This document shows positions 34,277 to 42,190 of a DNA stretch of 42,190 nt, in pieces. The position numbers and the translations under genes are program-made. Origin of the DNA: Dehalococcoidales bacterium (lineage in GTDB: Bacteria > Chloroflexota > Dehalococcoidia > Dehalococcoidales > RBG-16-60-22); NCBI GenBank assembly GCA_016783105.1, contig JADHXF010000007.1, positions 1-42,190 of the forward strand, in the 5' to 3' direction. The stretch's first letter is position 1. Every line of letters starts with the position of its first letter. The notes below the pieces were generated by a model, which worked only from the letters and a program-made list of their open reading frames with translations, was not told the DNA's origin and ran no database searches.

Positions 34277-34307
34277 TTGTTATACCTCTCCAGGGCTTCA
34301 GTGAAAT

Positions 34308-36002
34308 TCATCTGTCCTCCTGCTTCTCTATCTTGGCCCAGGTATCCCGTAACGGCACCGTCCGGTTGAATACGATTTTCCCGGCCGATGAATCGGGGTC
34401 GACGCAGAAATAGCCCTGCCTCTCGAACTGGTACCGACTTCCGGGTGTTGCCCCGGCAAGGCCGGATTCAACACGACACGAGGTCAATATTTCCAGGGAA
34501 TCGGGATTCAAATAAGCCTTGAAATCAGCTCCTTCCGCCACATCAGTCGGGTCTTCCTTGCTGAAAAGGTGCTCGTACAGGCGTACTTCAGTTTCGAGTG
34601 CGTGCTCAGCCGAAACCCAGTGCAGCGTTGCCTTGACCTTCCGTCCATCCGGGGAATCACCACCTTGCGTGGCCGGGTCATAAGTGCAGCGCAGCTCAAT
34701 CACCTCTCCGCTCTGTTTGTCCTTAACCACATCCGTACAGGTGATAAAGTACGCGTATCTCAGCCGTACCTCACGGCCTGGCGCCAGACGGAAGAACTTC
34801 TTCGGAGGGTCTTCGCGAAAATCCTCCCGTTCAATATACAGCACGCGCGAAAATGGCACCTTTCGTGTCCCCGCACCGGGGTCTTCGGGGTTATTCACCG
34901 CATCCAGTTCTTCCACCTGACCTTCCGGATAGTTTTCAATGACCACTCGCAGCGGGCGCAGCACGCCCATAACGCGTGGAGCTTGCTTGTTCATCTCCTC
35001 ACGGAGGTTGTGCTCAAGCAAGGCGATATCAACCGTACTGCCGGTCTTCGCCACCCCAATGCACCGAGCAAAATTACGGATTGACTCCGGCGTGTAGCCA
35101 CGCCTGCGCAAACCCGATATCGTCGGCATACGCGGGTCGTCCCAGCCGCTCACATACCCTTCCCGTACCAGCTCCAGAAGCATACGCTTGCTCATCACGG
35201 TGTAGGTGAGGTTGAGTCGGGCAAATTCAATCTGCCGGGGATGATAGACGCCCAGTTCGTCCAGAAACCAGTCGTATAGTGGACGATGGTCTTCAAATTC
35301 CAGCGTGCAGATGGAATGGGTAATCCCTTCGATGGAATCCTCAAGGCCATGGGCCCAGTCGTACATCGGGTAGATGCACCACTTATCGCCCGTGCGGGGG
35401 TGCTCGGAGTGCAGAATGCGGTACATGACCGGATCGCGCATATTCAGGTTCCGAGAAGCCATGTCAATCTTCGCCCGGAGCACGCGTGAGCCGTCCGGGA
35501 ATTCGCCGGCCCGCATACGCTCGAACAGGTCGAGGTTTTCCTCGATGGAACGGTTTCGGTACGGGCTCTCTTTGCCTGGCCGGGTCAAGGTGCCACGATA
35601 GTCTCTAGTCTCATCCGCGCTCAGTTCATCAACATAAGCCTTGCCAGTTTTAATCAACTGCACAGCATATTCGTACATTTGCTCAAAGTAGTCCGAGGCA
35701 TAGTATAGCCGGTCCTCCCAGTCAAATCCCAGCCAGTGCACATCTTCGATGATTGAATCGATATATTCCTGTTCTTCCTTGATGGGATTGGTATCGTCGA
35801 ACCGCAGATTGCAAAGGCCGTTGTACTCGGCAGCAATGCCGAAATTCAGGCAGATGGATTTGGCGTGTCCGATATGCAGATAGCCGTTCGGCTCTGGAGG
35901 AAACCGGGTATGGACCCGACCGCCGTACTTATTGGTTCGGAGGTCTTCATCGATAATATCCTGAATGAAATTGCGAGATGGTTCAGAACTGGTTGTGGTC
36001 AT
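34308..36002 (-). CDS. glnS: Glutaminyl-tRNA synthetase
   Basis: A 564-residue class Ic synthetase. [18 protein letters not shown] carries HIGH (43-46), [20 protein letters not shown] is a GlnRS signature, and VMSKRML is the KMSKS loop. The C-terminal anticodon-binding beta barrel is full length. It charges tRNA-Gln directly. A direct GlnRS alongside GluRS suggests that GltX here charges only tRNA-Glu. There is no YqeY-like extension. Confidence 0.96.
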   Translation of the reverse strand: MTTTSSEPSRNFIQDIIDEDLRTNKYGGRVHTRFPPEPNGYLHIGHAKSICLNFGIAAEYNGLCNLRFDDTNPIKEEQEYIDSIIEDVHWLGFDWEDRLYYASDYFEQMYEYAVQLIKTGKAYVDELSADETRDYRGTLTRPGKESPYRNRSIEENLDLFERMRAGEFPDGSRVLRAKIDMASRNLNMRDPVMYRILHSEHPRTGDKWCIYPMYDWAHGLEDSIEGITHSICTLEFEDHRPLYDWFLDELGVYHPRQIEFARLNLTYTVMSKRMLLELVREGYVSGWDDPRMPTISGLRRRGYTPESIRNFARCIGVAKTGSTVDIALLEHNLREEMNKQAPRVMGVLRPLRVVIENYPEGQVEELDAVNNPEDPGAGTRKVPFSRVLYIEREDFREDPPKKFFRLAPGREVRLRYAYFITCTDVVKDKQSGEVIELRCTYDPATQGGDSPDGRKVKATLHWVSAEHALETEVRLYEHLFSKEDPTDVAEGADFKAYLNPDSLEILTSCRVESGLAGATPGSRYQFERQGYFCVDPDSSAGKIVFNRTVPLRDTWAKIEKQEDR

Positions 36003-36104
36003 ATTCGCAGGACCGTCCCGTTGATTTCTCCTCTTTGTTCAATATTAGCACGCATCGTAATATTAGAAAACGCCTTGAGCCGTCTATTCCTATCCCGGCA
36101 AATT

Positions 36105-37574
36105 TCAGTTATTTCCCAGCTTTCCCACCGCGACTCTTATCCTCTCCAGGCATCTTTCTTTACCCAGCACCATCATCGTCTCAAAAAGAGGAGGGGCAGC
36201 CGTGCGGCCGGTGGTAGCTACGCGAAGCGGGCTGAAAAGTTGCCCCGTCTTGAGCCCCAGTTCCTCAGCCAGGGGCCGAAGCGTGCCTTCCAAAGAATCA
36301 TGGTCAAAGCTCTCCAGCAATGATAGCCTTTCCTGAGCGACTTTCAATGCCTTGAGTGTAATTTCGACAGTCATCTTCTTACCCATCAGCAACGATGCGT
36401 CATATTCCAGTTCATCGAGAAAGAAGAAGTCAGCATATGTCGCCGCCTCCGCCAGCGTGTTTATCCGCTCCCGAACCAGTGGCACAATCTGGCTCACGTA
36501 TTCTTCAGATACAGGTCTTTTCACCGCTTCAGGCAATCCGCTTTCCAAAAACGGCATGATTTTCCGCAGCAACTCTTCGTGGCTCAGCTCCCGCAGAAAA
36601 ACCCCGTTCATCCAGTCGAGCTTTTCGTGATTGAAAATAGCCGCCGTTTTGCTGATGCGTTCCAGCGAAAAGTGCTTCACCAAGTCATCCCTGGCGATGA
36701 TATCAGTCTTGTCGTCCAGCGACCAGCCGAGCAGGGCCAGAAAGCTCACCATGGCCTCGGGGAGGTAGCCCTGCTCACGGTACTCGATGATAGATACGGC
36801 ACCGTGCCGTTTGCTCAGCTTGGAGCGGTCCGGGCCCAGTATCATCGGCAGGTGGGCCAGTTGCGGCATTTCGTAGCCCAGCGCCTGGTAAAGAAGCTTA
36901 TGGCGCGGGACGCTGGACAACCATTCCTCGGCTCGCAATACATGGCTTATCTCCATCAGATGGTCATCGACCACGTTGGCCAGGTGATAGGTCGGGTAAC
37001 CATCTGATTTGAGCAGGACATAGTCATCCAGGAGGCTGTTCTCCACCGTAATCTCTCCCCAGATGATATCACTGAAGCTGGCCTGTCCCTCAAGCGGCAT
37101 TTTGAACCGCACCACCGGAGTGATACCTTCGGCTTCTTTCTGCGTGCGCTCTGTCTCGCTCAGGTCACGGCAGCGCCGGTCGTAGCCGGGCGATTGCTTT
37201 CTTTTTTGCTGCTCGGCACGCATTTCCGCCATGCGCTCCGGTGAGCAGTAGCAGCGATAAGCATCGCCCTGCTCGACCAGTCTATCAGCCGCCTCGCGGT
37301 AGAGGTCAAGTCGCTGCGACTGAAAATAAGGGCCATACTTGCCTCCCACCTCCGGCCCTTCGTCCCAGTCAAGCCCCAGCCAGCGCAGGCCGTCCAGTAT
37401 GGCATCCAGCGCCCCCTCCACTTTGCGGGCAACGTCCGTGTCCTCGATGCGGACAATGAAAGCGCCGCCGCTGTGGCGGGCAAAGAGCCAGTTGAACAGC
37501 GCCGTCCGGATATTTCCCACGTGGGGGAAACCGGTGGGGCTGGGCGCAAAGCGGACTCGTACTGGCTGGTTCAC
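36105..37574 (-). CDS. gltX: Glutamyl-tRNA synthetase
   Basis: About 489 residues. RFAPSPTGFPHVGNIRTALFNW has the class I HIGH equivalent HVGN, and LSKRHGAVS is the KMSKS loop. YRCYC followed by YDRRCRD shows three of the Cys residues of the GluRS zinc-site region. It charges tRNA-Glu. Start: GTG 37574 follows AAGGA at a normal spacing and begins four bases after the preceding stop; ATG 37601 (nine codons longer) would overlap the upstream gene by 23 bases and is less likely. Confidence 0.95.
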   Translation of the reverse strand: MNQPVRVRFAPSPTGFPHVGNIRTALFNWLFARHSGGAFIVRIEDTDVARKVEGALDAILDGLRWLGLDWDEGPEVGGKYGPYFQSQRLDLYREAADRLVEQGDAYRCYCSPERMAEMRAEQQKRKQSPGYDRRCRDLSETERTQKEAEGITPVVRFKMPLEGQASFSDIIWGEITVENSLLDDYVLLKSDGYPTYHLANVVDDHLMEISHVLRAEEWLSSVPRHKLLYQALGYEMPQLAHLPMILGPDRSKLSKRHGAVSIIEYREQGYLPEAMVSFLALLGWSLDDKTDIIARDDLVKHFSLERISKTAAIFNHEKLDWMNGVFLRELSHEELLRKIMPFLESGLPEAVKRPVSEEYVSQIVPLVRERINTLAEAATYADFFFLDELEYDASLLMGKKMTVEITLKALKVAQERLSLLESFDHDSLEGTLRPLAEELGLKTGQLFSPLRVATTGRTAAPPLFETMMVLGKERCLERIRVAVGKLGNN

Positions 37575-37578
37575 AGGT

Positions 37579-37812
37579 TCATCCTTGCGTTTTATTCTCA
37601 AGTGAATTCAGCTTTCGCTCCAGTTTCTGTATCTTCTTGCCCGCCCACACTATGAAACCAATGACCAAAAGGCTCATCACCGTGAAGGAGAGGACGATAA
37701 GCTGAAAGCCAATGTCTGGTTTATTCAGCCAGACCAGATACCCAACCAGAACACCCCCAATGACGGGATTGATTATGGCCAGTATTAAGCCGATTACCAC
37801 CAGCGCGTCCAT
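37579..37812 (-). CDS. Small two-TM membrane protein, unknown
   Basis: A 77-residue protein with hydrophobic helices at about 3-28 and 37-57, followed by a basic, coiled-coil-like tail (KKIQKLERKLNSLEN). AAGGGAAG precedes the ATG. It is directly upstream of gltX, four bases before that gene's GTG start, so the two are probably co-transcribed. No family recognised. Confidence 0.7.
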   Translation of the reverse strand: MDALVVIGLILAIINPVIGGVLVGYLVWLNKPDIGFQLIVLSFTVMSLLVIGFIVWAGKKIQKLERKLNSLENKTQG

Positions 37813-37870
37813 TTATTATACTTCCCTTCTGTTTTATATCAACCATTCTACCATCTGGCTGGCTGGCATT

Positions 37871-38791
37871 CTAGGCAACATTCACGAGCGCCTGCGCCAA
37901 ATCCTCTGGCAATTCTGAGCTGAACTCCACATACTCCCCGCTTGATGGCAGCCTGAACCCGAGGCGGCAGGCGTGCAGGAACTGCCGCGAAAGATGCGCC
38001 GACCTCACACCGTAAACGGCGTCGCCGACGACCGGGTAGCCGATTGCCGCCAGGTGCACCCGTATCTGGTGGGTACGGCCTGTCTCCGGCGCGACTTCAA
38101 GAAATGTATAGCCATCTATATATTTAACGACATGATATTGCGTGCGTGCCGGCCTGCCCTCCTTCACCACCGCCATCCGTTTTCGGTTCTTAGAATCACG
38201 TCCGATGGCCGCGTCGATAATGCCTTTCTCTGGAGTGAGGCGTCCCTTCACCAGCACCAGGTATGCCTTGACCACGGAACGCGTCCGGAACTGCTCTATC
38301 AGGTTCGTCTGCGCCGTCCGATTTTTGGCCACAACCATCAGACCCGAGGTATCTTTGTCCAGCCGGTGCACAATGCCCGGTCTGAGGGAATCACCCATCC
38401 GGGCCAGATGAGGAACGTGAGAGAGAAGCGCATTGACCAGGGTATGGCCGGGATGCCCCGGCGCCGGGTGAACCGTTAGTCCCGGTGGTTTATCCACCAC
38501 CAGCAGGTCTTCATCTTCATAGACAACATTCAGGGGAATGGCCTCAGGTAACAGAGGACTGGGTGGTGCGGGAGGAACGATAATATTCACCTGGTCGCCA
38601 GAGTCAAGTTTCAGGCTTGGCCTGACCTCCCGTCCATTAACGGTAATAAAGCCGTCGGTAATTAATTTCTGAGCGTGGGTTCGGGTGAGCTCCGGACAAC
38701 TATCGGCGACAAATCTGTCCAGTCTGACACCAGCGGTACCGGCCACCAGATGGTATCTTTGAGTCGCTCTATTATTTTTCGGTTTGAGCAT
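37871..38791 (-). CDS. rluD: RluD-family 23S rRNA pseudouridine synthase
   Basis: A 306-residue protein with an N-terminal S4 RNA-binding domain (RLDRFVADSCPELTRTHAQKLI) and the pseudouridine synthase domain. The catalytic Asp is D145 in IVHRLDKDTSG; the CPETGRTHQ-type motif appears as APETGRTHQIRVHL. It modifies uridines in the large rRNA. The ATG at 38791 lies inside the lspA 3' end (20-base overlap); an upstream ATG at 38827 would add a Cys-rich leader unlike the family. Confidence 0.92.
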   Translation of the reverse strand: MLKPKNNRATQRYHLVAGTAGVRLDRFVADSCPELTRTHAQKLITDGFITVNGREVRPSLKLDSGDQVNIIVPPAPPSPLLPEAIPLNVVYEDEDLLVVDKPPGLTVHPAPGHPGHTLVNALLSHVPHLARMGDSLRPGIVHRLDKDTSGLMVVAKNRTAQTNLIEQFRTRSVVKAYLVLVKGRLTPEKGIIDAAIGRDSKNRKRMAVVKEGRPARTQYHVVKYIDGYTFLEVAPETGRTHQIRVHLAAIGYPVVGDAVYGVRSAHLSRQFLHACRLGFRLPSSGEYVEFSSELPEDLAQALVNVA

Positions 38792-39266
38792 GGCGCAGCA
38801 ACAGCAGGGCGAAAAGAATGACGCCAATGGTAACGGCGGAGTCAGCGATATTGAAAACCGGCCAGTAGCCGAAATCGATGAAATCGGTCACATATCCAAA
38901 GCGGAAGCGGTCAATCAGATTGCCCACCGTGCCCCCGAGCACCAGTCCGAAAGTCAACGTCACAGAAATACTCTCTAGCCAGAGGACGTAACGATGGCCA
39001 TAAAGGACAAAAAACAGAACTACGCTAGCGGCAATTATGGCAAATATGGTGAGCAGCAAAGATTTTTCCGGGAAAAGACCAAAAGCAGCACCGGTATTGT
39101 GGACGTGCGTTATGCGAAAAAAGCCCAGTCGGAACAGTGAGTGCCCTTCAGGCAAGCTTGCCCTTATCCATGCCTTGCTGGTCTGGTCAGCACCTATGAT
39201 GAATAGTGCGACGAGAAAAAATAACGGGTAACGCCACCTAGCCAGTGGGTGGTTTTCCTTTAGCAT
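38772..39266 (-). CDS. lspA: Lipoprotein signal peptidase (SPase II)
   Basis: A 164-residue, four-TM aspartic protease that cleaves prolipoprotein signal peptides. Conserved boxes are THVHNTGAAFGLF, GGTVGNLIDRF with D119 and NIADSAVTIG with D142, the catalytic pair. It overlaps the TraR-like gene by 29 bases and rluD by 20. Its presence fits the lipobox proteins at 9.6 and 18.7 kb. Confidence 0.95.
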   Translation of the reverse strand: MLKENHPLARWRYPLFFLVALFIIGADQTSKAWIRASLPEGHSLFRLGFFRITHVHNTGAAFGLFPEKSLLLTIFAIIAASVVLFFVLYGHRYVLWLESISVTLTFGLVLGGTVGNLIDRFRFGYVTDFIDFGYWPVFNIADSAVTIGVILFALLLLRHAQTEK

Positions 39267-39618
39267 TCTTTGCCTGCTGAGTTTTACATTGTATGCACAA
39301 ACTTGCCTCGGGAATCGCCTCCAATCTCGCCGGGTCTATGGGCTGACCACAGTTATCGCAGAAGCCGTAGGTGCCTTCTTCATATTTATGTAAAGCGTGT
39401 TCCACGCTGACCAGTTGTTCCTTTATCCTTTTCTCCAGAACCAGCCGTTTCTCCAGCTCGAGAGCCTCCGTTGCCTCTTCCTCACGCTTGCCAAACGGGC
39501 TGCCTTCCCGTCGCTCATCCGTGGGGTTAGCACTTGCCAGAAGCTGCTCCAGTTCTTCTGTCAAACGTTTTTTCTCCGCCTCCAGTCGGGACCGAAGTAT
39601 GCTGTAATTGGTTGTCAT
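39238..39618 (-). CDS. TraR/DksA-type C4 zinc finger protein
   Basis: A 126-residue protein with a long charged helical/coiled-coil region (about 5-80) and a zinc finger C87xxC90 ... C108xxC111 (FCDNCGQPI to SLCIQC). DksA relatives bind in the RNA polymerase secondary channel, but the DxxDxA tip motif is absent here, so a DksA role is uncertain. GGGAGGGGAAA precedes the ATG. It leads the lspA-rluD group. Confidence 0.9.
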   Translation of the reverse strand: MTTNYSILRSRLEAEKKRLTEELEQLLASANPTDERREGSPFGKREEEATEALELEKRLVLEKRIKEQLVSVEHALHKYEEGTYGFCDNCGQPIDPARLEAIPEASLCIQCKTQQAKNAKGKPPTG

Positions 39619-39749
39619 TTTCCCCTCCCCTCTCTCACTTTCGAGATGGGTTGTCGATAATATTTCAAATCAGCCTGCAACAGGTGTCATCGTATGTATC
39701 TATGCTAGGAATTAAGAAATCAATGGTGGGCAGAATAACCTATCGAGCG

Positions 39750-39872
39750 TTATTCACCGCTGGCACGCCGTGCCAGCCGTTTACCTTCCTCGGCAACCGT
39801 GAGCATTGGTTGTATATTATCAGCTTCGTCGGCAGCTTTGCCGAAGTTTTTCATGCCATAAGTGTAAACCAT
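39750..39872 (-). CDS. Candidate small protein of 40 (or 34) residues
   Basis: On the minus strand, ATG 39872 opens a 40-codon frame to a TAA at 39750; GGAG-GGAG sits directly before it. A second in-frame ATG at 39854 gives 34 residues. A promoter-like TTGACC (39889-39884), 17-base spacer and TACACT (39866-39861) would start transcription right at the second ATG, that is, a leaderless mRNA. The product is hydrophilic (KAADEADN in the middle, a GKRLARRASGE tail). No family recognised; chance is a real alternative. Confidence 0.3.
   Translation of the reverse strand: MVYTYGMKNFGKAADEADNIQPMLTVAEEGKRLARRASGE
39759..39777. repeat. 19-bp perfect palindrome
   Basis: GCTGGCACG-C-CGTGCCAGC, with nine paired bases on each side of a single central base. 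It could be a dimeric repressor operator. As RNA the loop would be too tight without opening several pairs. It also lies in the candidate small frame, whose codons (RLARRA) partly explain it. Confidence 0.6.
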
Positions 39873-39965
39873 TTCTCCGCTCCGGTCAATGCTTAAAATA
39901 CCTAAATTTTAACTCTGGAAAGGAAATAAATCACACCTGAATAAGTTACCGCCCAGCGAGTTTCC

Positions 39966-39995
39966 TTGACACTCAATTGTAACAGGAATTATACT
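39966..39995 (+). promoter_or_regulatory. Consensus promoter of the initiator tRNA
   Basis: Perfect TTGACA (39966-39971), an 18-base spacer and TATACT (39990-39995). The mature tRNA begins at 40011, about 9 bases after the expected start point. Confidence 0.75.
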
Positions 39996-40010
39996 AGGTA
40001 TGTCAAGTGG

Positions 40011-40085
<75 letters not shown>

Positions 40086-40097
40086 AATCAAGTCATT

Positions 40098-40128
40098 AAA
40101 GAGAGAAGTGCGTTCCTTTCTCTTTTTT
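40098..40128 (+). terminator. Terminator after the initiator tRNA
   Basis: AAAGAGA (40098-40104) can pair with TCTCTTT (40119-40125) and an inner GAA/TTC; the strand then runs into a stretch of six T ending at 40128. The AT-rich stem makes it moderate in strength. Confidence 0.55.
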
Positions 40129-40186
40129 ATTTAACAGAATATAATGACTGGATGACAGGTTTACTGGAAACGAGGTCTTAATTATT

Positions 40187-41230
40187 ATGAAAGCAGTTGT
40201 TATCCGCAAAGATAAAAGAAGCATTGAAATCCAGGAAGTACCAACGCCGACGGTGCAGCCGGGCACCCTCCTGCTCAAGACCATCTACTGCTCTATCTGC
40301 GGGTCGGACATAGAGTACCTGGATGGTGCCCTTCAAGACCTTGCCAGTTTTGAAGCGCATGCCGGGGTTATACTGGGGCATGAATGGGTGGCCGAAATCG
40401 CGGCTGTGGGAGAAGGAGTCAGCGGGTGGTCAGTTGGCGACAGAGTGGCATACTGCCCGACAAAACGGACCTGCGGGGTATGCTATTTTTGTCGCCGTTT
40501 CATGTATCATCTGTGTATCGGCGGCTCCTCAAGAGGTTCTGTCTTCGGCGGCCAGAGCTATGGGCTAAGGGGCGGCGCCATGGCCGAGTACTTTATAAAA
40601 GCTTCGAGCCTGGTTCAGCCCGTCCCTGAAAACGTATCATCAGAAGAGGCCTGTCTGGCCGAGCCACTGGCAACGGGCATAGGCTCGGTCAATGCCGCGG
40701 GCCTGGGATTGGGGAAATCGGCAGTCATTATTGGCGCGGGCAAAATTGGCCTGGGAGCTATGCTGTGTGCCAGAGCCAACGGAGTAGCTCCGATTATCGT
40801 CATCGATGTGGTCAAATCACGCCTGGACAAAGCACTGGAAATGGGCGCTGACATCGTGCTCAACGCTAAAGAGGTTGACATTACCTCTGAAGTGGTTAAA
40901 CTTACTGACGCTGGCCCGGATGCCGTACTTATCTGTGTACGCGAGGGAACTGTCCTGAATCAGGCGACCCAGATGGTCAGGCTGGGTGGCACGATAGCAT
41001 TGACGGGGTTCGTAAACCCCATGCAGGTAGACCCCAGAATCTGGGTGGAAAAGCAGTTAACCATCAAGGGGCACATCAGTGGCCCGGTAAAAACGGCTCT
41101 GAATCTTATGGAAAACAAGCTAGTAGACGTCCGCCCCCTGATTTCCGAGATTATGCCCTTAGAGGATGCCCAGCGAGGATTCGACTCCATACGGAGCGGT
41201 GAAAATATCGCGGTACTGCTGAAACCGTAA
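40187..41230 (+). CDS. Zinc-dependent medium-chain alcohol/polyol dehydrogenase
   Basis: A 347-residue MDR enzyme. The catalytic-zinc region is CSICGSD (C38) and GHEW (H65/E66). The structural-zinc lobe is C95xxC98xxC101-x7-C109. The NAD motif is IIGAGKIGLGA. The family includes sorbitol, threonine and other secondary-alcohol dehydrogenases. GAGG lies before the ATG. It is a lone gene between the initiator tRNA and a degenerate tRNA copy, so it may have arrived with an insertion. Substrate unknown. Confidence 0.9.
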   Translation: MKAVVIRKDKRSIEIQEVPTPTVQPGTLLLKTIYCSICGSDIEYLDGALQDLASFEAHAGVILGHEWVAEIAAVGEGVSGWSVGDRVAYCPTKRTCGVCYFCRRFMYHLCIGGSSRGSVFGGQSYGLRGGAMAEYFIKASSLVQPVPENVSSEEACLAEPLATGIGSVNAAGLGLGKSAVIIGAGKIGLGAMLCARANGVAPIIVIDVVKSRLDKALEMGADIVLNAKEVDITSEVVKLTDAGPDAVLICVREGTVLNQATQMVRLGGTIALTGFVNPMQVDPRIWVEKQLTIKGHISGPVKTALNLMENKLVDVRPLISEIMPLEDAQRGFDSIRSGENIAVLLKP

Positions 41231-41238
41231 AAACCCTT

Positions 41239-41276
41239 CCCGAAGGGCGCTGGTGCGAATACACCTCCCGCTACCA
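41239..41276 (+). pseudogene. Degenerate 3' half of the initiator tRNA (possible attachment-site remnant)
   Basis: 38 bases align without gaps to the 3' half of the initiator tRNA (40048-40085), with 32 identical positions by my count, including CGAAT and the final CCCGCTACCA, in the same orientation. The T-stem no longer pairs and there is no 5' half, so it is not functional. It starts nine bases after the alcohol dehydrogenase stop codon. Confidence 0.7.
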
Positions 41277-41279
41277 ATT

Positions 41280-41296
41280 TGGTAATAACGTTACCA
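41280..41296 (+). promoter_or_regulatory. Inverted-repeat site A (operator-like)
   Basis: TGGTAA-TAACG-TTACCA: six-base arms around five bases, preceded by ACCAATT. It matches site B at 41357-41373, with a 77-base centre-to-centre spacing upstream of the HNH-like gene. Likely a binding site for a dimeric regulator. Confidence 0.5.
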
Positions 41297-41356
41297 CGAA
41301 TTAGCTTCAAGTAACCCTCTTCCCCCCAAAATTTTGTTCATTTTGAGTTCACCAAT

Positions 41357-41373
41357 TGGTAATTGTGTTACCT
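41357..41373 (+). promoter_or_regulatory. Inverted-repeat site B (operator-like)
   Basis: TGGTAA-TTGTG-TTACCT has the same layout as site A and is preceded by a perfect ACCAATTGGT palindrome. It ends 24 bases before a TATACT (41397-41402) that could be the -10 of the following gene, so a bound protein would cover the -35 area. Confidence 0.5.
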
Positions 41374-41425
41374 ATGGTAAAATATTGTGCGGAATTTATA
41401 CTATGTAAGGCTACTTTGAAACACT

Positions 41426-42151
41426 ATGAAATGTAAATTCTGTGGTAATGAAAGCGCGTTAATAAAGGCGCATGTCATCCCCGCTGGTTTCTTCCGTCGT
41501 ATACGGCAAGGGGAAAAACCCTTAGAGGTGATTACCAATAGTGCTGGCGAATATACCAAGAAATCTCAGATTGGAGAATATGACCGTATTGTCTGTAAAG
41601 TCTGTGAAGCTATCTGGCAAGAATGGGACAAATATGCCCAACAATTATTAGCTGAAGAGCCGCTCAATGGGAGAGCACGATACCACGACAATCGAAGGAT
41701 TTGCTACATGGTAGATAATTACGAGTACGGTAAACTGAAGCTATTCTTTATCTCTTTGGCTTGGAGGGCGTCTGTTTCAAGTCGAAAATTTTTTCGAAGG
41801 GTCTCTCTTGGCACATTCGAAGATATTGCCAAGCAGCATATCATGAATAGTGACCCGGGCGACAGTGAAGATTTCAGCATAGTCGTGTCTAAATTTGACC
41901 ATCCTTTGGCAAAGGGCACACTTGACCCCTATATGTATCAGAATTCGGGGGTGAACTACATTCGTTTCTATATGGCTGGTTACATCGCTGATATGAAGGT
42001 TGACCATAAGCCAACCCCAAATCAATTATCTCTAATTACAATGGCTGAAAACAGGCCCCTATATGTAATCTGTAGAGATTTTACGAAAAGCAAAGAACTT
42101 AACTTGGCCAAGAAACTGATAGAAGCGAACCAGCAAACTAAACCTCTTTAA
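41426..42151 (+). CDS. HNH-like CxxC/KAHVIP zinc protein, unknown
   Basis: A 241-residue cytosolic protein. C3xxC6, then KAHVIPAGFF (H16), then C57xxC60 (IVCKVCE) form a zinc-ribbon arrangement seen in HNH-nuclease-like proteins of accessory regions. The remaining 180 residues are alpha/beta and unrecognised. Base composition is visibly more AT-rich than the neighbours, which suggests transfer. The nearest AAGG is about 16 bases before the ATG, so translation signals are weak. Two operator-like repeats lie upstream. Catalytic residues beyond the ribbon are not evident, so nuclease activity is only a possibility. Confidence 0.7.
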   Translation: MKCKFCGNESALIKAHVIPAGFFRRIRQGEKPLEVITNSAGEYTKKSQIGEYDRIVCKVCEAIWQEWDKYAQQLLAEEPLNGRARYHDNRRICYMVDNYEYGKLKLFFISLAWRASVSSRKFFRRVSLGTFEDIAKQHIMNSDPGDSEDFSIVVSKFDHPLAKGTLDPYMYQNSGVNYIRFYMAGYIADMKVDHKPTPNQLSLITMAENRPLYVICRDFTKSKELNLAKKLIEANQQTKPL

Positions 42152-42190
42152 AGCTGGTAACGCTCATTATTAACTAAGGAATAAGCAGCC

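Larger units (their letters stand above)
39619..40010. other. Gene-poor 392-base stretch with a palindrome and a tRNA promoter
   Basis: No long gene. It holds the TraR-like upstream region, a perfect 9-bp-arm palindrome at 39759-39777, a candidate 34-40-codon minus-strand frame (39750-39872), and the consensus promoter of the initiator tRNA at 39966-39995. Outside these I see nothing recognisable. Confidence 0.7.

Noticed and set aside
39829..39851. Hairpin TCGGCA-GCTT-TGCCGA followed by GTTTTT on the plus strand
   Set aside because: Looks like a terminator, but no plus-strand gene precedes it and it lies within the candidate minus-strand small frame.
39706..39896. Plus-strand open frame of about 63 codons through the TraR-tRNA gap
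   Set aside because: It has no ribosome binding site and no recognisable protein, and it is antisense to a frame with better signals.
41234..41247. CCCTTCCCGAAGGG hairpin right after the alcohol dehydrogenase stop
   Set aside because: The stem is short, no T-run follows and it overlaps the tRNA remnant, so it is not a convincing terminator.

Overview
This is about 42 kb of a bacterial chromosome with tightly packed genes and moderately high GC content by eye. It has Shine-Dalgarno starts, many ATGA/TGATG overlaps and sigma-70-like promoters. The gene set suggests an anaerobic or microaerophilic organotroph, perhaps a Chloroflexi/Dehalococcoidia-like lineage; this placement is inference from gene content only. 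Supporting features are a split B12-dependent methylmalonyl-CoA mutase, a corrinoid-protein/UroD-family methyl-transfer module, an ADP-forming acyl-CoA synthetase, many flavin, Fe-S and radical SAM enzymes, and lipoproteins with LspA. I see no phage structural genes, transposases, rRNA or CRISPR array.

Region by region. Positions 1-8.8 kb hold the 3' end of acetoacetyl-CoA synthetase, then peripheral catabolic enzymes: a nitrilase-family amidase, an old-yellow-enzyme-type reductase with a Cys cluster, an EthD-like protein, a RidA-like protein without its usual Arg, an SDR, a PLP fold-III protein without its metal ligands, and a ketopantoate-reductase-like protein. Phosphofructokinase and a short QueG-like 2x[4Fe-4S] protein follow. 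Positions 8.8-13.1 kb hold a minus-strand operon for methylmalonyl-CoA (mutase large subunit, B12 subunit, epimerase) ending in an HExxH lipoprotein, plus a methyltransferase. Positions 13.2-16.6 kb hold a plus-strand run of amidohydrolase, corrinoid protein, UroD/MtaA-like protein and SAM methyltransferase. Positions 16.6-22.9 kb hold sucCD, a chagasin-like lipoprotein, a GNAT-fused ADP-forming acyl-CoA synthetase and a beta-hydroxyacid dehydrogenase. Methylmalonyl-CoA to succinyl-CoA to succinate plus ATP is therefore encoded almost contiguously, which fits propionate or branched-chain acid oxidation.

Positions 22.9-32 kb hold a histidine kinase/response regulator pair, a HIT protein and a metallo-beta-lactamase hydrolase. 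Next comes a compact set of PIG-L deacetylase, tandem-GNAT protein, MshA-like GT4 glycosyltransferase (TTG start) and CelD-type acyltransferase, followed by a CPA1 antiporter. The deacetylase/tandem GNAT/MshA-like trio resembles a mycothiol-type thiol pathway lacking the cysteine ligase and is one of the two most interesting loci. A 40-residue basic protein with its own promoter sits at 32.17 kb.

Positions 32.3-39.6 kb are housekeeping on the minus strand: radical SAM protein, NfeD, DUF6125-like protein, glnS, gltX, a small membrane protein, rluD, lspA and a TraR/DksA zinc finger. The right end holds an initiator tRNA-Met with a consensus promoter and terminator, and a zinc alcohol dehydrogenase. 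Beyond it lie a degenerate copy of the tRNA 3' half, two matching 17-bp inverted-repeat sites, and an AT-richer gene for a CxxC/KAHVIP (HNH-like) protein. This looks like the edge of a tRNA-associated accessory region that continues beyond the window.
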